Virus record (IMG/VR): IMGVR_UViG_3300020474_000088
Location: 1 to 26,289 of that record
Origin: a virus
Direction: 5' to 3' (one strand)
Length of the DNA: 26,289 nt
The notes under the pieces are model-generated. The model was not told the DNA's origin. It worked only from the letters and a program-made list of their open reading frames with translations, and ran no database searches. Shown here one piece after another: positions 1 to 8,906 of this stretch. A program made the position numbers and the translations under genes. Position 1 is the first letter of the stretch. Every line of letters begins with the position of its first letter.

Positions 1-614
1 GTAAGGGCATTTCTTAAAGGATCTGGGCCGGGAGCCTTACCTCCGCTAGACTTTAAATAAGAGCCTGCTGGACGTATTTTAGAGTAGTCAAAAATAACAG
101 TTTTACCATTGTACTCAGGGAAAAGATTATCTCCCTTAAAGTAACTAGAAACAAGAACACCTACTGCGTCTGACCATCCTTCAATAGAATCTTCAATAAC
201 AAATTTTTTCTGACTATTCTTACCCTTAATTAAGTTAGGTAATTTAGCGATGTGATGTTTTTGTACAGAAAATCCAGTTCCACATCCACACAGAAGAAGA
301 TACATACATTCTTGGAAAAATCTTGGCCTATCAATGTATGAAGAAATACAATTATACATCCTAGCATTATGCTTAAATATTGGAGATCCACCAAACTGTA
401 ACGCTCTTTGTGAACCTAATATTTTCTTCTTCTTCATATCATCGTATGCCTGATTGATAGCCTTGGTAACTTCTGGAGTGTCTCCATACTTATCAACCAT
501 CATCTGTCTTACTCTATCTACTGACTCTGCCCAAGTTTCTCTTCTTAATTTCTTTGAATCCCATCTTGCATATTTAGACACAAAAGTATAACTCATCAAT
601 GACTTTAGTGACAT
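1..614 (-). CDS. nrdJ: Adenosylcobalamin-dependent (class II) ribonucleotide reductase, N-terminal part
   Basis: Reduces ribonucleotides to deoxyribonucleotides for phage DNA synthesis, using adenosylcobalamin rather than a di-iron cofactor. The gene runs off the left edge, so only the first 204 residues are visible. They match the monomeric ribonucleoside-triphosphate reductase pattern: a TWAE helix (about 27-30), MYNC at 86-89 (Cys89 is the likely counterpart of the N-terminal redox cysteine, C119 in the Lactobacillus enzyme), the glycine-rich GCGTGFSV at 110-117, EGW near 145, and SSGGKAPGPDPLR at 189-201. The ATG at 614 follows AGGAG at good spacing; an inner ATG (residue 7) has no better site. 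The active-site loop cysteine and C-terminal cysteines lie outside the window, so an intact enzyme cannot be confirmed. Class I or III enzymes lack this NC...GTGFSV arrangement. Confidence 0.9.
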   Translation of the reverse strand, partial: MSLKSLMSYTFVSKYARWDSKKLRRETWAESVDRVRQMMVDKYGDTPEVTKAINQAYDDMKKKKILGSQRALQFGGSPIFKHNARMYNCISSYIDRPRFFQECMYLLLCGCGTGFSVQKHHIAKLPNLIKGKNSQKKFVIEDSIEGWSDAVGVLVSSYFKGDNLFPEYNGKTVIFDYSKIRPAGSYLKSSGGKAPGPDPLRNAL

Positions 615-632
615 GTACCGTCTCCTGTAATA

Positions 633-1247
633 TTAAAAGTATTTTTCAAGAAGTTTATTAATAATGAATTTAGCTACTGCTGGCAATATAAGAACTAAAA
701 ATATGTATGTCAGTATTACTGAACCGTGTCTTTTTTCTACATCTTTTCTAACGTTTTCTACAACAAAATCAAAACATTGCTTTTTAAGCCTGCGTTTATC
801 GTGCTTATCAGCACTTTTAAAACAAACTCCCTGACTAGATATTGTAGCCCAATCCTTAGCATACTGCAAGCATAAACTGGCGATTTCTTGTTTGTCTTGG
901 CAGTATTTTTGTTTAATTTCATATTCAATATCACTAGTATCTACACTGTCAGATAGATGACCAAAGAAAAAACTTTCGTAACCAAAAGGTATGGCTGGGA
1001 AATTTTTCAATACCACAAATCCGCTGTCTTCTTTTAATGTAATACTTTGTATTGTGGCAGATAACGTAATCAATCTTCTAAAAGATGCGATTGGTTGATT
1101 AGCTGGGAAACTAATTTTAATTCTAGTATCACTTTCTTGTTCTAAATAAATTTCTACAGGATCTTTACACTCTATATTCACTCCATTGATTTTTGATCCT
1201 CCGTTTAATACTCCTAATAGTGTTTGGTATGCCTCTTGTGGTGACAT
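633..1247 (-). CDS. Unknown protein with C-terminal membrane anchor
   Basis: A 204-residue protein that I do not recognise. Most of it (1-175) is soluble and mixed in character, with a cysteine and lysine-rich stretch at about 140-170. Residues about 178-196 form one strongly hydrophobic segment followed by a short lysine-containing tail, which suggests a C-terminal tail anchor. The ATG at 1247 is preceded by AAGGAG seven bases upstream, and that site overlaps the stop of the 112-residue gene upstream. It lies between the structural block and nrdJ, so it could be either a late membrane protein or a bridge gene. Function unknown. Confidence 0.75.
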   Translation of the reverse strand: MSPQEAYQTLLGVLNGGSKINGVNIECKDPVEIYLEQESDTRIKISFPANQPIASFRRLITLSATIQSITLKEDSGFVVLKNFPAIPFGYESFFFGHLSDSVDTSDIEYEIKQKYCQDKQEIASLCLQYAKDWATISSQGVCFKSADKHDKRRLKKQCFDFVVENVRKDVEKRHGSVILTYIFLVLILPAVAKFIINKLLEKYF

Positions 1248-1260
1248 TTATATCTCCTTA

Positions 1261-1599
1261 TTATTCTGATAGTGTTTCATAATTAACTGTACAAGTTGCT
1301 GCTCCACCGCTAATATCTGATTTAACTTTAAGAGCAACACCCTCAGTGACATACAGTGGCCTATTTATAACCACATCTGTTATACTATTGACATTTAATT
1401 GAACTTGCGCATAAATATCTGAATCCAAAGATACGGTATATATACCTGAAGGATCACTATTAGATGATATTTGTATGCTATTTACTTTATAAACTTTGTC
1501 AGTCGGACAAGTAATTATAGTTGTGTCTGTGTCCGGCACGGATGAGACGTTTGCGTTTGCATATATTGTAGAAAGATTTAATAAATTTGGGTTTGCCAT
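1261..1599 (-). CDS. Small conserved phage virion protein (MANPN type)
   Basis: A 112-residue beta-rich protein with no charged clusters. It begins MANPNLLNLSTIYAN, continues with a VYKVNSIQISS strand pattern near 38-48, and ends with CTVNYETLSE. This order (N-terminal MANPN-loop, 'vyKin' strand in the middle, final 'v.yEe.s') matches a family of short virion proteins common in marine T4-like phages, as I recall it; I cannot run a search. It is probably a small head or tail surface protein. The start at 1599 has AAGGAG at ideal spacing. It follows the 1232-residue structural gene after a 16-base gap, consistent with co-expression as a late gene. Confidence 0.7.
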   Translation of the reverse strand: MANPNLLNLSTIYANANVSSVPDTDTTIITCPTDKVYKVNSIQISSNSDPSGIYTVSLDSDIYAQVQLNVNSITDVVINRPLYVTEGVALKVKSDISGGAATCTVNYETLSE

Positions 1600-1615
1600 G
1601 TTTTCTCCTTTAGCG

Positions 1616-4600
1616 TCATGAGTATTTAAATGTATCTCCAGCTCTATGAAAAGCTGTGTTAAGGTAGTCGTATATAGAGCTAGTAAATCTTATGTCTGTT
1701 CCATCAAAGTCAAATACAGGATCGTATGCTTTACTAGCATTTATAGCTACAGCGCTGTGTCCAGCACCCGCTGTGTGAGCTGCTCGAAAGTTTATCAGCA
1801 TATGCATCCATACTAGACTACTTATTGTTTTATTTGAGGGTTGAATTCTATCTAGGGTAAACTTAACATAAGGGCCGATTTCCGGCGTGTTCGTTGTTGC
1901 ATCGTATGCATTAGGTAGAAAGAATTCTAGAGTTGCTGTGGCGTTTCTTACCTCTTCTTGAGCTTCTGCAAGACTATAAGAGATTGTTGAATAAGGCTGA
2001 CCAAACTCACTCGCCAGAAAGTCTGCACTGCTTTGAGCGCAGTCTGATAAATTTAGTTCTACTTTTTTATAAAATAATCCAGTGCTAGAGTCTAAGCTAA
2101 ATGGACCTACAATTGTTTCTGTATGTCCTCCAATAACTACAGTAGGTCTAACGTGGTCATTTGCATTAGCAATGAAGTTTACCGTACCTTTAATAGTATA
2201 ACAAGTGTTTCGACCGTTATCTCTATCATCTGGATCAAATCTTTTTCTTTTTAATGATAGATGAGTATATGGAAAAGAGTTATATCTTGATATAGTGGTT
2301 GTATAAAGGAAAATGTTTTTATGTTGTTCTCTTTTTGTGAAGGCTATTTTCTCCTTTAGTGGTTCTACGAATTCACCATCACCAGTAGTTTCATAATCTA
2401 TAGTTTCTAAATCAATACAATTGAAATCTCTATGCCGCCCACCATTCCAATTTAAATGACTGTTGTGCCTTATCGTAGTTATAGGAGTTCCATTAACTGT
2501 AGATTCAGCAGCGGTAAAGGTTAATTCACCCGTAGTAAGAGTGTATCCTCCATTGGATGAAATGACTCTTATTTCGTTTTCAAGAACCGGATTTAGCACA
2601 ACATAAGATATGAAATATTTTTCTACTGAGTATCCATTGTTTGCTTGGGCGGTTCCTAGTTTTCCAGCTATTGAATATCCAGCTCCCGGCACTTCAATTG
2701 TTCCAAACTCAGTGGTTGTTTCAGAGTACCCACCCGGACCTACTTTTGCGATATAAGTATCTGACTCTGGTTCTCCATGAATAACTATTGGTACTACAAC
2801 AAGGTCGGAGCTTGTTATATTACTTGTGTAAAAATCGTTGTATCCACTAGTAATACCTGTTATTTCATTAAAGTTAGGTGCTGTTTTCGTTCCGTACTGT
2901 ATATCTCCCGTGGGGAATATAAGAGTAGATGAACTATCTATTGTATTAAATCCACTAAATGTATTATTAAAATTAGCTCCAGTAAAAGTAACATTACTAA
3001 CGGACTTAACACGTATCATGTCTTCATTGTTAAATTTAATAACATTAAACTTTAATTCTGAATTTTGGAAATCAGATTCCGTAAAATTAGTTTCGCTTGG
3101 TAATGTAAAGGTTACTTTACCATCAATTATCGTAGGTTTATTTTCAAGATTATATTGTTCAGTTCTTTTTAGTAATTTTCTAGTAGTAAAGAATTTAGTT
3201 GTACGTACTACTTGTATTCTGTAATAATATTTTCCCGTTCCAGCTTCAGGATCTGTAAATTCTACCTTGAAGTTTTTTGAACTGTCCGCATCAACCATAG
3301 TTGCGGTGAGGTTGGTTATTGGGCTAGTCTCAAGAGCTGCTTGAATTTCTGGAAAATGAAAACCTTGTTCTTTCCACTTTTTACCCATACCACTTGCGGG
3401 TTTAATCTCAGCGAAGTATTTAGTTGTCAATGGAGCTTTATAGCTCGTGGTTTCGCTGGAAGAATTTCTTTTCACTGTCGCACTTACTAGTCTTACATTG
3501 TAGTAATTATCAGGTAATTCAATTCTTTCAACGTGGTCGTTGCCAGAAAAACCCATCTGCCAATATTCTGGATATGGTGAATGCCCCACTTGATCTATAC
3601 CACCTATGGGAAGAGGAGATAATTCGCCAACAGTGCGATGATCTCTGGAATTTACAGTTACTTTTTTAGTCATTGTGCTACCATCATTACTTATAAATTC
3701 TAATACTAACTCATGTGTAAAGTGTCCGTCATCAGTTCCAGCTGGTATAACGCCTAACTCAAAGAAATCTATAGGAGCTGTAGAGCTAGAAGAAAATACA
3801 GTTTTTGCTTGTTCAGATAGTATCCCATACCAAGGCAGGTGAATCAGAAGTATTGGATTTACTTCTACTAAATCACCGACATGGTAAACCTTACCAACGT
3901 CATCTGGATTTTTTGGTCTAAATCTTTTTTGTAATGCTAATTGACCAGTTACCGAAGGTAGATTAGGAGTACGTAGATCATTAAAGACATGCAAACTACC
4001 ACGAGTGCCGTCAGGACTAAAAGATATTACCTCTGCGTAGTTTGTTGGTTGTTTGAATGAGGCTAGCGTGGTATGTGCGACAGGTGTTGTGCCAGTTGGT
4101 CTATAAGCAGCGTCTGGATCTGTTCTAAAACTAAATCCGGTCATGTCCTGTACTACATTTGTTGTCTCTTTAATCTTTCTAAACTTATGAATTATCAAGG
4201 GAACTTTACCTACTGACTGTGAAGACATGGAGATTGCAAAATCTATTGGGTCGTTTACAGTATTTAGAGGAAGTGCTGCCATTTTGTAGCGATCTACTTT
4301 CCAATTTATTTTTTCTGGATCATTAGAGGTTATCAGACTTGTAGGAAGTTCTACATCCATCTGTCCATTGCTACCAGTTGTCACTGCTACGTCGTCGTTA
4401 GCTGATTGAGTTGGTGAGCCATCATCTGATGGTAAAGCTACTGTTACATTGCCTCCAGTATCATTAGTGGAAGAGGCTAATACTTGTGGCTCTGTAGGTG
4501 CTGGCGTAATAATTCCATTGTCATATATGTTGCGTGTTCTTGTTTCAGTAATTTTTATTTTTTTCTCAACGTAACTAGTATTAATATAAATTACATGTGC

Positions 4601-5314
4601 TTGGCTTGACAGTAGTTCATTGCTGTATGTGCTGCTTAATGTTTTATCAACAGGTCTTACCTCTAACACGAAAGCGTCTGTATCTAAATCACCAAAAGCT
4701 TTATCATTTAAATTTAATGAAGACAAATCATTAGCAGGAATTGTTATTCTAGCTAAAAGTGTTTTTGTCCAACCAGAGGATTGCAAATAATTTGTATCAT
4801 CGGGATTTGATTTTAAAGATATATTTTTATTAGAGTATGCATAAATTTCTACATCCATTTCTGTATCTAAAAGATTTTGTATTACAGACTGACTAATATC
4901 AATTTTTTGAAGCGCTTGTCTAGACCTATGCCTAGTTATCCTAGCACTATAATTCGCTCTAATGTTTCCTGCACCATCTGTGTATGTCTCGTTACTAAGA
5001 ACCTGTTTATCGGTCGTCGTTGGACCCCAGCCTATTTTTGGCATATTATAGAATATAATTATAGGCTCAAACCCAAGAACTTTACTGTTCTCTCTACGTC
5101 TCAGACTAGCCCTAGAGCCAACTACTTTATTTTGACCAAAAGATGTATATGAATTTCTTGCACTATACTTCTCTTGCTGCACTATGTCATTACCGGGATC
5201 AGTCGGGTTAAGACCAGTATAAAAGTGTCCAATATGTCCTTCTGCTATTGACAATCCAAAAAGATTCTGTGTTTTATTGACATGTTTTATATTTGTGCCT
5301 ATATAGTGCTTCAT
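1616..5314 (-). CDS. Large phage structural protein, probably tail fibre or baseplate-associated
   Basis: About 1232 residues, beta-rich, rich in Thr, Ser and Asn, without signal peptide or membrane segment, as expected of an extended virion fibre or wedge protein. A fibronectin type III-like stretch lies at about 664-740 (SPITNLTATMVDAD, then FKVEFTDPEAGTGKYYYRIQ). Two related basic motifs occur far apart: KRFRPKNPDD near 463 and KRKRFDPDDRDNG near 1056, possibly an internal repeat. I choose the ATG at 5314. It overlaps the upstream stop as ATGA and has GGGAG five bases upstream. The in-frame ATG at 5326, which would add four residues, has no ribosome site. It sits directly after the LamG-type fibre gene, with which it is probably translationally coupled. 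Exact role is inferred from size, composition and place. Confidence 0.75.
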   Translation of the reverse strand: MKHYIGTNIKHVNKTQNLFGLSIAEGHIGHFYTGLNPTDPGNDIVQQEKYSARNSYTSFGQNKVVGSRASLRRRENSKVLGFEPIIIFYNMPKIGWGPTTTDKQVLSNETYTDGAGNIRANYSARITRHRSRQALQKIDISQSVIQNLLDTEMDVEIYAYSNKNISLKSNPDDTNYLQSSGWTKTLLARITIPANDLSSLNLNDKAFGDLDTDAFVLEVRPVDKTLSSTYSNELLSSQAHVIYINTSYVEKKIKITETRTRNIYDNGIITPAPTEPQVLASSTNDTGGNVTVALPSDDGSPTQSANDDVAVTTGSNGQMDVELPTSLITSNDPEKINWKVDRYKMAALPLNTVNDPIDFAISMSSQSVGKVPLIIHKFRKIKETTNVVQDMTGFSFRTDPDAAYRPTGTTPVAHTTLASFKQPTNYAEVISFSPDGTRGSLHVFNDLRTPNLPSVTGQLALQKRFRPKNPDDVGKVYHVGDLVEVNPILLIHLPWYGILSEQAKTVFSSSSTAPIDFFELGVIPAGTDDGHFTHELVLEFISNDGSTMTKKVTVNSRDHRTVGELSPLPIGGIDQVGHSPYPEYWQMGFSGNDHVERIELPDNYYNVRLVSATVKRNSSSETTSYKAPLTTKYFAEIKPASGMGKKWKEQGFHFPEIQAALETSPITNLTATMVDADSSKNFKVEFTDPEAGTGKYYYRIQVVRTTKFFTTRKLLKRTEQYNLENKPTIIDGKVTFTLPSETNFTESDFQNSELKFNVIKFNNEDMIRVKSVSNVTFTGANFNNTFSGFNTIDSSSTLIFPTGDIQYGTKTAPNFNEITGITSGYNDFYTSNITSSDLVVVPIVIHGEPESDTYIAKVGPGGYSETTTEFGTIEVPGAGYSIAGKLGTAQANNGYSVEKYFISYVVLNPVLENEIRVISSNGGYTLTTGELTFTAAESTVNGTPITTIRHNSHLNWNGGRHRDFNCIDLETIDYETTGDGEFVEPLKEKIAFTKREQHKNIFLYTTTISRYNSFPYTHLSLKRKRFDPDDRDNGRNTCYTIKGTVNFIANANDHVRPTVVIGGHTETIVGPFSLDSSTGLFYKKVELNLSDCAQSSADFLASEFGQPYSTISYSLAEAQEEVRNATATLEFFLPNAYDATTNTPEIGPYVKFTLDRIQPSNKTISSLVWMHMLINFRAAHTAGAGHSAVAINASKAYDPVFDFDGTDIRFTSSIYDYLNTAFHRAGDTFKYS

Positions 5315-7350
5315 GTCGTCTCCCATTTTTCTTTTAAATAATTTCGTATATTCTTTTTATCAACCTCGCTTATTCCACCTTTATATACAAGTATTTCTGC
5401 TATGTTGCCTAACGATCCCTCAAGGACTTTGGTTGATCCATCTTCTAGTTTCTTTAGCCACGCTCCTACTACAAATTTATCAAAACTGTAGGGATTTCTG
5501 TGCATGGTGCGTCCTCTGGTAATACGGTTATTTGAGTAATTAATCACTTCACGAGCATCAAAATAATCAAAACCACCTGAACCAGAACTAAACTCATTTC
5601 CACCCCACTCAATATCTATTAAAGCGTATTGATCTATTAAATCCTGTGTCATCATGGTTTGTGATGTACCATTACCCCGTTGAGGGTTTCTATTAAAATT
5701 GTCTCTTCGTCTAAGACTCACAGTGCTAACCGCTCTTGACCCATACGCTCTAGGATAATTACTTACTTTCCACGAGGGATAGTGATAGTTTGTGCTTGGG
5801 TTTCCATATGCTGTATTGAAATCAAGTGTTCCAGTATTTAATAAGCTTAGTAATGTATGATTATAACTTATGACTCTTCCATCTTCCAAGCCTGATAGAA
5901 TTTTATAAACTAAAAATATACTTATTCTAGCTGCTTTACCATCACTTCCAGAACCTGTCGGTGTTGAGAAAAGATCTGTTGCACACTCTAGAAAGTCCCC
6001 ATTAGGAGTCGCGTCATTGAGGTCATCTTTTGACTGATCTCTAGTTCCTGAAAATCTCATTGTGGGTTTTTCAATAGATTCATTATACTGAAGGTGTGGC
6101 CTAAGACTAGCGTTTGTTTGTACTAAGTGATTTCCGTTTCCAGATTTATCACCCCAGAATTCTACACCAAACGCAGTGTCTTTAATGCTAGTTCTATCGT
6201 TTGCATCACACCACACTTGAAGACCACTAATACTATTTGGATTTAATGGTGGTATATTAAACGTAGTTATAGTTGCGTCTGCATTAAAGCTATCTAAATT
6301 AGCATACCTAGCTACTCCGGGTGTGTTTCTTACTAATGCTATGTCTCCTTTAAAACCAGAAGAAAAGCCTAAAATGTCTGAACCACTTCCAACATCGTGA
6401 CCGATATTGAAATTGCCAGAAGCGCGAAGAGAGGCACTATTTGAGTGTGTAGCTTTTTTTACACCGTTTATGTAGATAGATATATCTCCGTCATGACGCT
6501 GTACAGCTATATGATTCCACTCGTTCCAAATTACACCGTCTCCACTGCGGAGAAAAAATGTAGAAGTTCCATATTGTCGAAATGAAAATTCTATTTCACC
6601 TTGAGGTTCATCAAAAGCATCTAGTATTTTGATAACTGGACACTCAGTATATGTTGTAGAAGGTAATCTGCCTGCCCCTTGTGGCCTCATATCTAATAGG
6701 GTGTGGCTATTGTCTGCGGCTTGTTTTGGGTGAGTGTCGTTGTCTTTACGTTCAGGTCTTATCCACATTTCAAATGTAAAAAATTCTGAACCAAAATCAT
6801 TGTTTCGTGAGAAGTCATTAATCTCAAGTCTCTTACCTCTACCGTCAAGAGAATAATAGTTTCTAAATTTTGCTGATCTATGATTTTCTTCTTCAAATAC
6901 CACAGCTCGAAAGAAGCCATATCCATTTTTTACTCTATTTCCAAATTTAGATTTGTCCAAAAGCTGACCATCAAGAAGCAAGCCAACATAATCGTAAAAT
7001 TGGTCGTGTAGATTTCGTGGATCTGGAACTTCAACAAAATCATCTGAGACTTTGTTTCTGCCTCCTCTTCTTCTTTCTCCTTCAGTGTCAGATATATCTA
7101 CTACAAATCTTCTGCCGTCACTCTCCCACTCTCCTTTATTCCACACGTTATATGCGGGATCAAACATATTACGATATGCTTCCCCATCGTTGGGTGGTGC
7201 TATGGCTTCCTCAATAGGATTAGATGGGACTGTGGCAGGCGTGGTAAAATCTACTAAGTTAGAACCAAAACCAAATTTTTTTACTTGTTGTAAACTTTCA
7301 CCAGAAATTATCTTTGTAATTACACTATTACCCCTACGTGCTTTAGGCAT
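5311..7350 (-). CDS. Tail fibre-like protein with two concanavalin A-like (LamG) domains
   Basis: A 679-residue putative adhesin. The first lectin-like jelly roll spans about 122-355 and shows typical LamG signatures: FFTFEMWIRPE at 190-200, then WNEWNHIAVQRHDG at 275-288 and ISIYINGVKKA at 290-300. A second concanavalin A-like domain begins with ISGLQVWCDANDRTSIKD (374-391) and WGDKSGNGNHLVQ (399-411), and ends with GSLGNIAEILVYKG and a YLKEKW tail (near 645-676). Such domains bind glycans and commonly occur in phage receptor-binding proteins. The ATG at 7350 has GGAG at good spacing. The gene overlaps the start of the 1232-residue protein by four bases. The N-terminal 120 residues, probably the virion attachment part, do not match the adhesin module seen in three neighbouring fibres. 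Confidence 0.82.
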   Translation of the reverse strand: MPKARRGNSVITKIISGESLQQVKKFGFGSNLVDFTTPATVPSNPIEEAIAPPNDGEAYRNMFDPAYNVWNKGEWESDGRRFVVDISDTEGERRRGGRNKVSDDFVEVPDPRNLHDQFYDYVGLLLDGQLLDKSKFGNRVKNGYGFFRAVVFEEENHRSAKFRNYYSLDGRGKRLEINDFSRNNDFGSEFFTFEMWIRPERKDNDTHPKQAADNSHTLLDMRPQGAGRLPSTTYTECPVIKILDAFDEPQGEIEFSFRQYGTSTFFLRSGDGVIWNEWNHIAVQRHDGDISIYINGVKKATHSNSASLRASGNFNIGHDVGSGSDILGFSSGFKGDIALVRNTPGVARYANLDSFNADATITTFNIPPLNPNSISGLQVWCDANDRTSIKDTAFGVEFWGDKSGNGNHLVQTNASLRPHLQYNESIEKPTMRFSGTRDQSKDDLNDATPNGDFLECATDLFSTPTGSGSDGKAARISIFLVYKILSGLEDGRVISYNHTLLSLLNTGTLDFNTAYGNPSTNYHYPSWKVSNYPRAYGSRAVSTVSLRRRDNFNRNPQRGNGTSQTMMTQDLIDQYALIDIEWGGNEFSSGSGGFDYFDAREVINYSNNRITRGRTMHRNPYSFDKFVVGAWLKKLEDGSTKVLEGSLGNIAEILVYKGGISEVDKKNIRNYLKEKWETT

Positions 7351-7360
7351 ATTATGCTCC

Positions 7361-8152
7361 TTAAACTATAACATATACTGTATTAGGATCTACAACAAAC
7401 GAAGCATCATCATATTCAGCCTGAGTAAGCTGCACAATTCTAGTAGCTCTAGAGACTGTATAATTAAGCCATCTACTATAGCTATCATCATACGTCATTA
7501 CTATGGTTTCTCCAGATGCTAAAACCATATCTTCAGAAGGTATATTATAAAACCTGTTATCACTAGTTGCAGTTGCACTATCATTAGCAAAAGTTACAGT
7601 GTGAGGGCCATTGTTTGAAACTGTTAATTGATTTTTATTATAATAACTTGTAGATAGTCCGTGAATATTTACGTCAGCTGTAGTTGTTACACGTAACACA
7701 TCTGCTTGAACTGGAGGAACCCAGTTAGATATATCGCTAGAACCTAGAGTGCAATGATTAGCTTTAACTCTAGTGTCTTCTATGGTAGCTACAGCTGATC
7801 CGTTATTAGTTATTGTGCCGTTGCAGGTAATGTCGCCAGAAACTACCACGTTACCATCGTCTAAATCTACACCCCCAACGCCGATATTAATATTGCCATT
7901 ACCAACGATATTATTATTATTTAACTTTAAGTCTCCATTAAGCACGGGATCATAATCCGAAGACACAGATATTGCAAAGCTGCCAATGCTATTAAGAGAA
8001 CCGAATTCTGTTACTCCATCTCCCACTTTTAATAATGCAGCGTCTGAAACGTAAGCTAATTCACCTTCGCCTAAGTATACAGGATCAGCTGCTTCCCACT
8101 CTGCTGTTGTACCTCTACGTATTTGTACTCTTGTCTTAGTGTAATCTGGCAC
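7361..8152 (-). CDS. Phage tail fibre/adhesin with Mtd_N-like attachment module
   Basis: A 263-residue fibre. Residues 9-56 match the N-terminal module of phage major tropism determinant-like proteins: VQIRRGTTAEWEAADP, then GELAYVSD and LKVGDGVTEFGSL. A repetitive beta region with asparagine- and glycine-rich turns follows (about 65-115, for example NNNNIVGNGNINIGVGG). A knob-like part at 170-240 has the frequent phage pattern 'tv.N.G.htvtf...tat.dnRFynip...L..GE.i...YDd..sRW'. The end (240-263) has VQLTQAEYDD then NTVYVIV, also seen in a neighbour. The start is GTG at 8152, with AAGGAG six bases upstream. It is followed by the LamG fibre gene after 10 bases. Likely a receptor-binding or baseplate fibre; trimerisation is inferred. 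Confidence 0.8.
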   Translation of the reverse strand: MPDYTKTRVQIRRGTTAEWEAADPVYLGEGELAYVSDAALLKVGDGVTEFGSLNSIGSFAISVSSDYDPVLNGDLKLNNNNIVGNGNINIGVGGVDLDDGNVVVSGDITCNGTITNNGSAVATIEDTRVKANHCTLGSSDISNWVPPVQADVLRVTTTADVNIHGLSTSYYNKNQLTVSNNGPHTVTFANDSATATSDNRFYNIPSEDMVLASGETIVMTYDDSYSRWLNYTVSRATRIVQLTQAEYDDASFVVDPNTVYVIV

Positions 8153-8167
8153 GATTAGCTCCTTATT

Positions 8168-8623
8168 TTATTTGTTAACGATAACCCAAGCTATGCCCAT
8201 GAAATAGTCATGAATCTCCTGTCTTTCATCTTGAGATAACCTATGATTATCTGTAGATAAGACTTTTTCAAATATTCTCACAAGTTCATCTGATAAAGTC
8301 TCGTACTTGTTTACCAACTTACTCTCAAAGAAATTCTTTCCCGCTAAAGCATACACATTATTTAGCTGTTGGGATGTAGTATCATATCCCAATACTCTAT
8401 TGGCAAATTCATAGTTAAATATAGCTAATTTAGCTCTGTCTGAGGGATCAGTAATGATATCTGAAATTACCTTAACCTCATCTATGATTTCTTGACTAGG
8501 TTTATCTACCTGAATAATTTCTTGTTGGGGTTGTGGTACTATAGAACTCCAATCAAAATCTATCCAAGATAAACCAAACACTGCATACAGTGTTAAAATT
8601 GCAGCAAAAATTTTCTTTCTCAT
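8168..8623 (-). CDS. Unknown protein with N-terminal signal or anchor
   Basis: A 151-residue protein. The first residues MRKKIFAAILTLYAVFGLSW form a positively charged start and hydrophobic core, so a signal peptide or single anchor is likely. The remainder is mostly helical, with KLAIFNYEFANRVLGYDT and HRLSQDERQEIHDYF visible; it is acidic and without cysteines. I recall similar uncharacterised proteins in marine phages but cannot name a family. ATG at 8623 follows GGAGG, a site embedded in the end of the 93-residue gene upstream. It is the last of a run of three genes (9322-8168) that all begin with hydrophobic segments, which hints at a shared envelope or lysis role without proving it. Confidence 0.7.
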   Translation of the reverse strand: MRKKIFAAILTLYAVFGLSWIDFDWSSIVPQPQQEIIQVDKPSQEIIDEVKVISDIITDPSDRAKLAIFNYEFANRVLGYDTTSQQLNNVYALAGKNFFESKLVNKYETLSDELVRIFEKVLSTDNHRLSQDERQEIHDYFMGIAWVIVNK

Positions 8624-8624
8624 A

Positions 8625-8906
8625 CTAGTCCTCCGTGTTTAGTAGAGGAAATACCTCATCAATTTTTTCTACAGCATCTTTAAGGCCATATACTTCGCAC
8701 TGATGTCTTAGCTTGTGCCAAGTTTCAACAATTTCAAGAAAAGATACATTTTCCTTTTCAGGAATTGGTGTAACTTTAGGTTTTCTTTTAAAGATTGATT
8801 TAACCTTTTCGGTCAGTGCAGAAAAATTTAAATTAAAATTAGAAAATAAAAGCACAGCTGCAATTACAATAGCAGCAACTCTCAGATATGTTTCTGTGTC
8901 CATCAT
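8625..8906 (-). CDS. Small single-pass membrane protein
   Basis: 93 residues. An N-terminal transmembrane segment (about 8-28) is followed by a lysine-rich stretch (VKSIFKRKPKV, 35-45), which predicts the larger part lies in the cytoplasm, and then an amphipathic helix (60-90). The start is either the ATG at 8906, overlapping the upstream stop as ATGA, or the ATG at 8903, overlapping as TGATG. GGAGG lies one base before the first and four before the second, so the second is slightly favoured. Size and topology would suit a spanin- or holin-like accessory, but nothing in the sequence proves it. Confidence 0.65.
   Translation of the reverse strand: MMDTETYLRVAAIVIAAVLLFSNFNLNFSALTEKVKSIFKRKPKVTPIPEKENVSFLEIVETWHKLRHQCEVYGLKDAVEKIDEVFPLLNTED

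Noticed and set aside
2838-3224. Plus-strand open frame of 128 codons
   Set aside because: It is antisense to the 1232-residue structural gene, and its composition looks like a mirror of that gene's codons.
7052-7522. Plus-strand open frame of 156 codons
   Set aside because: It lies antisense to two well supported fibre genes, has no ribosome site or recognisable protein pattern, and no credible gene in the window is on this strand.
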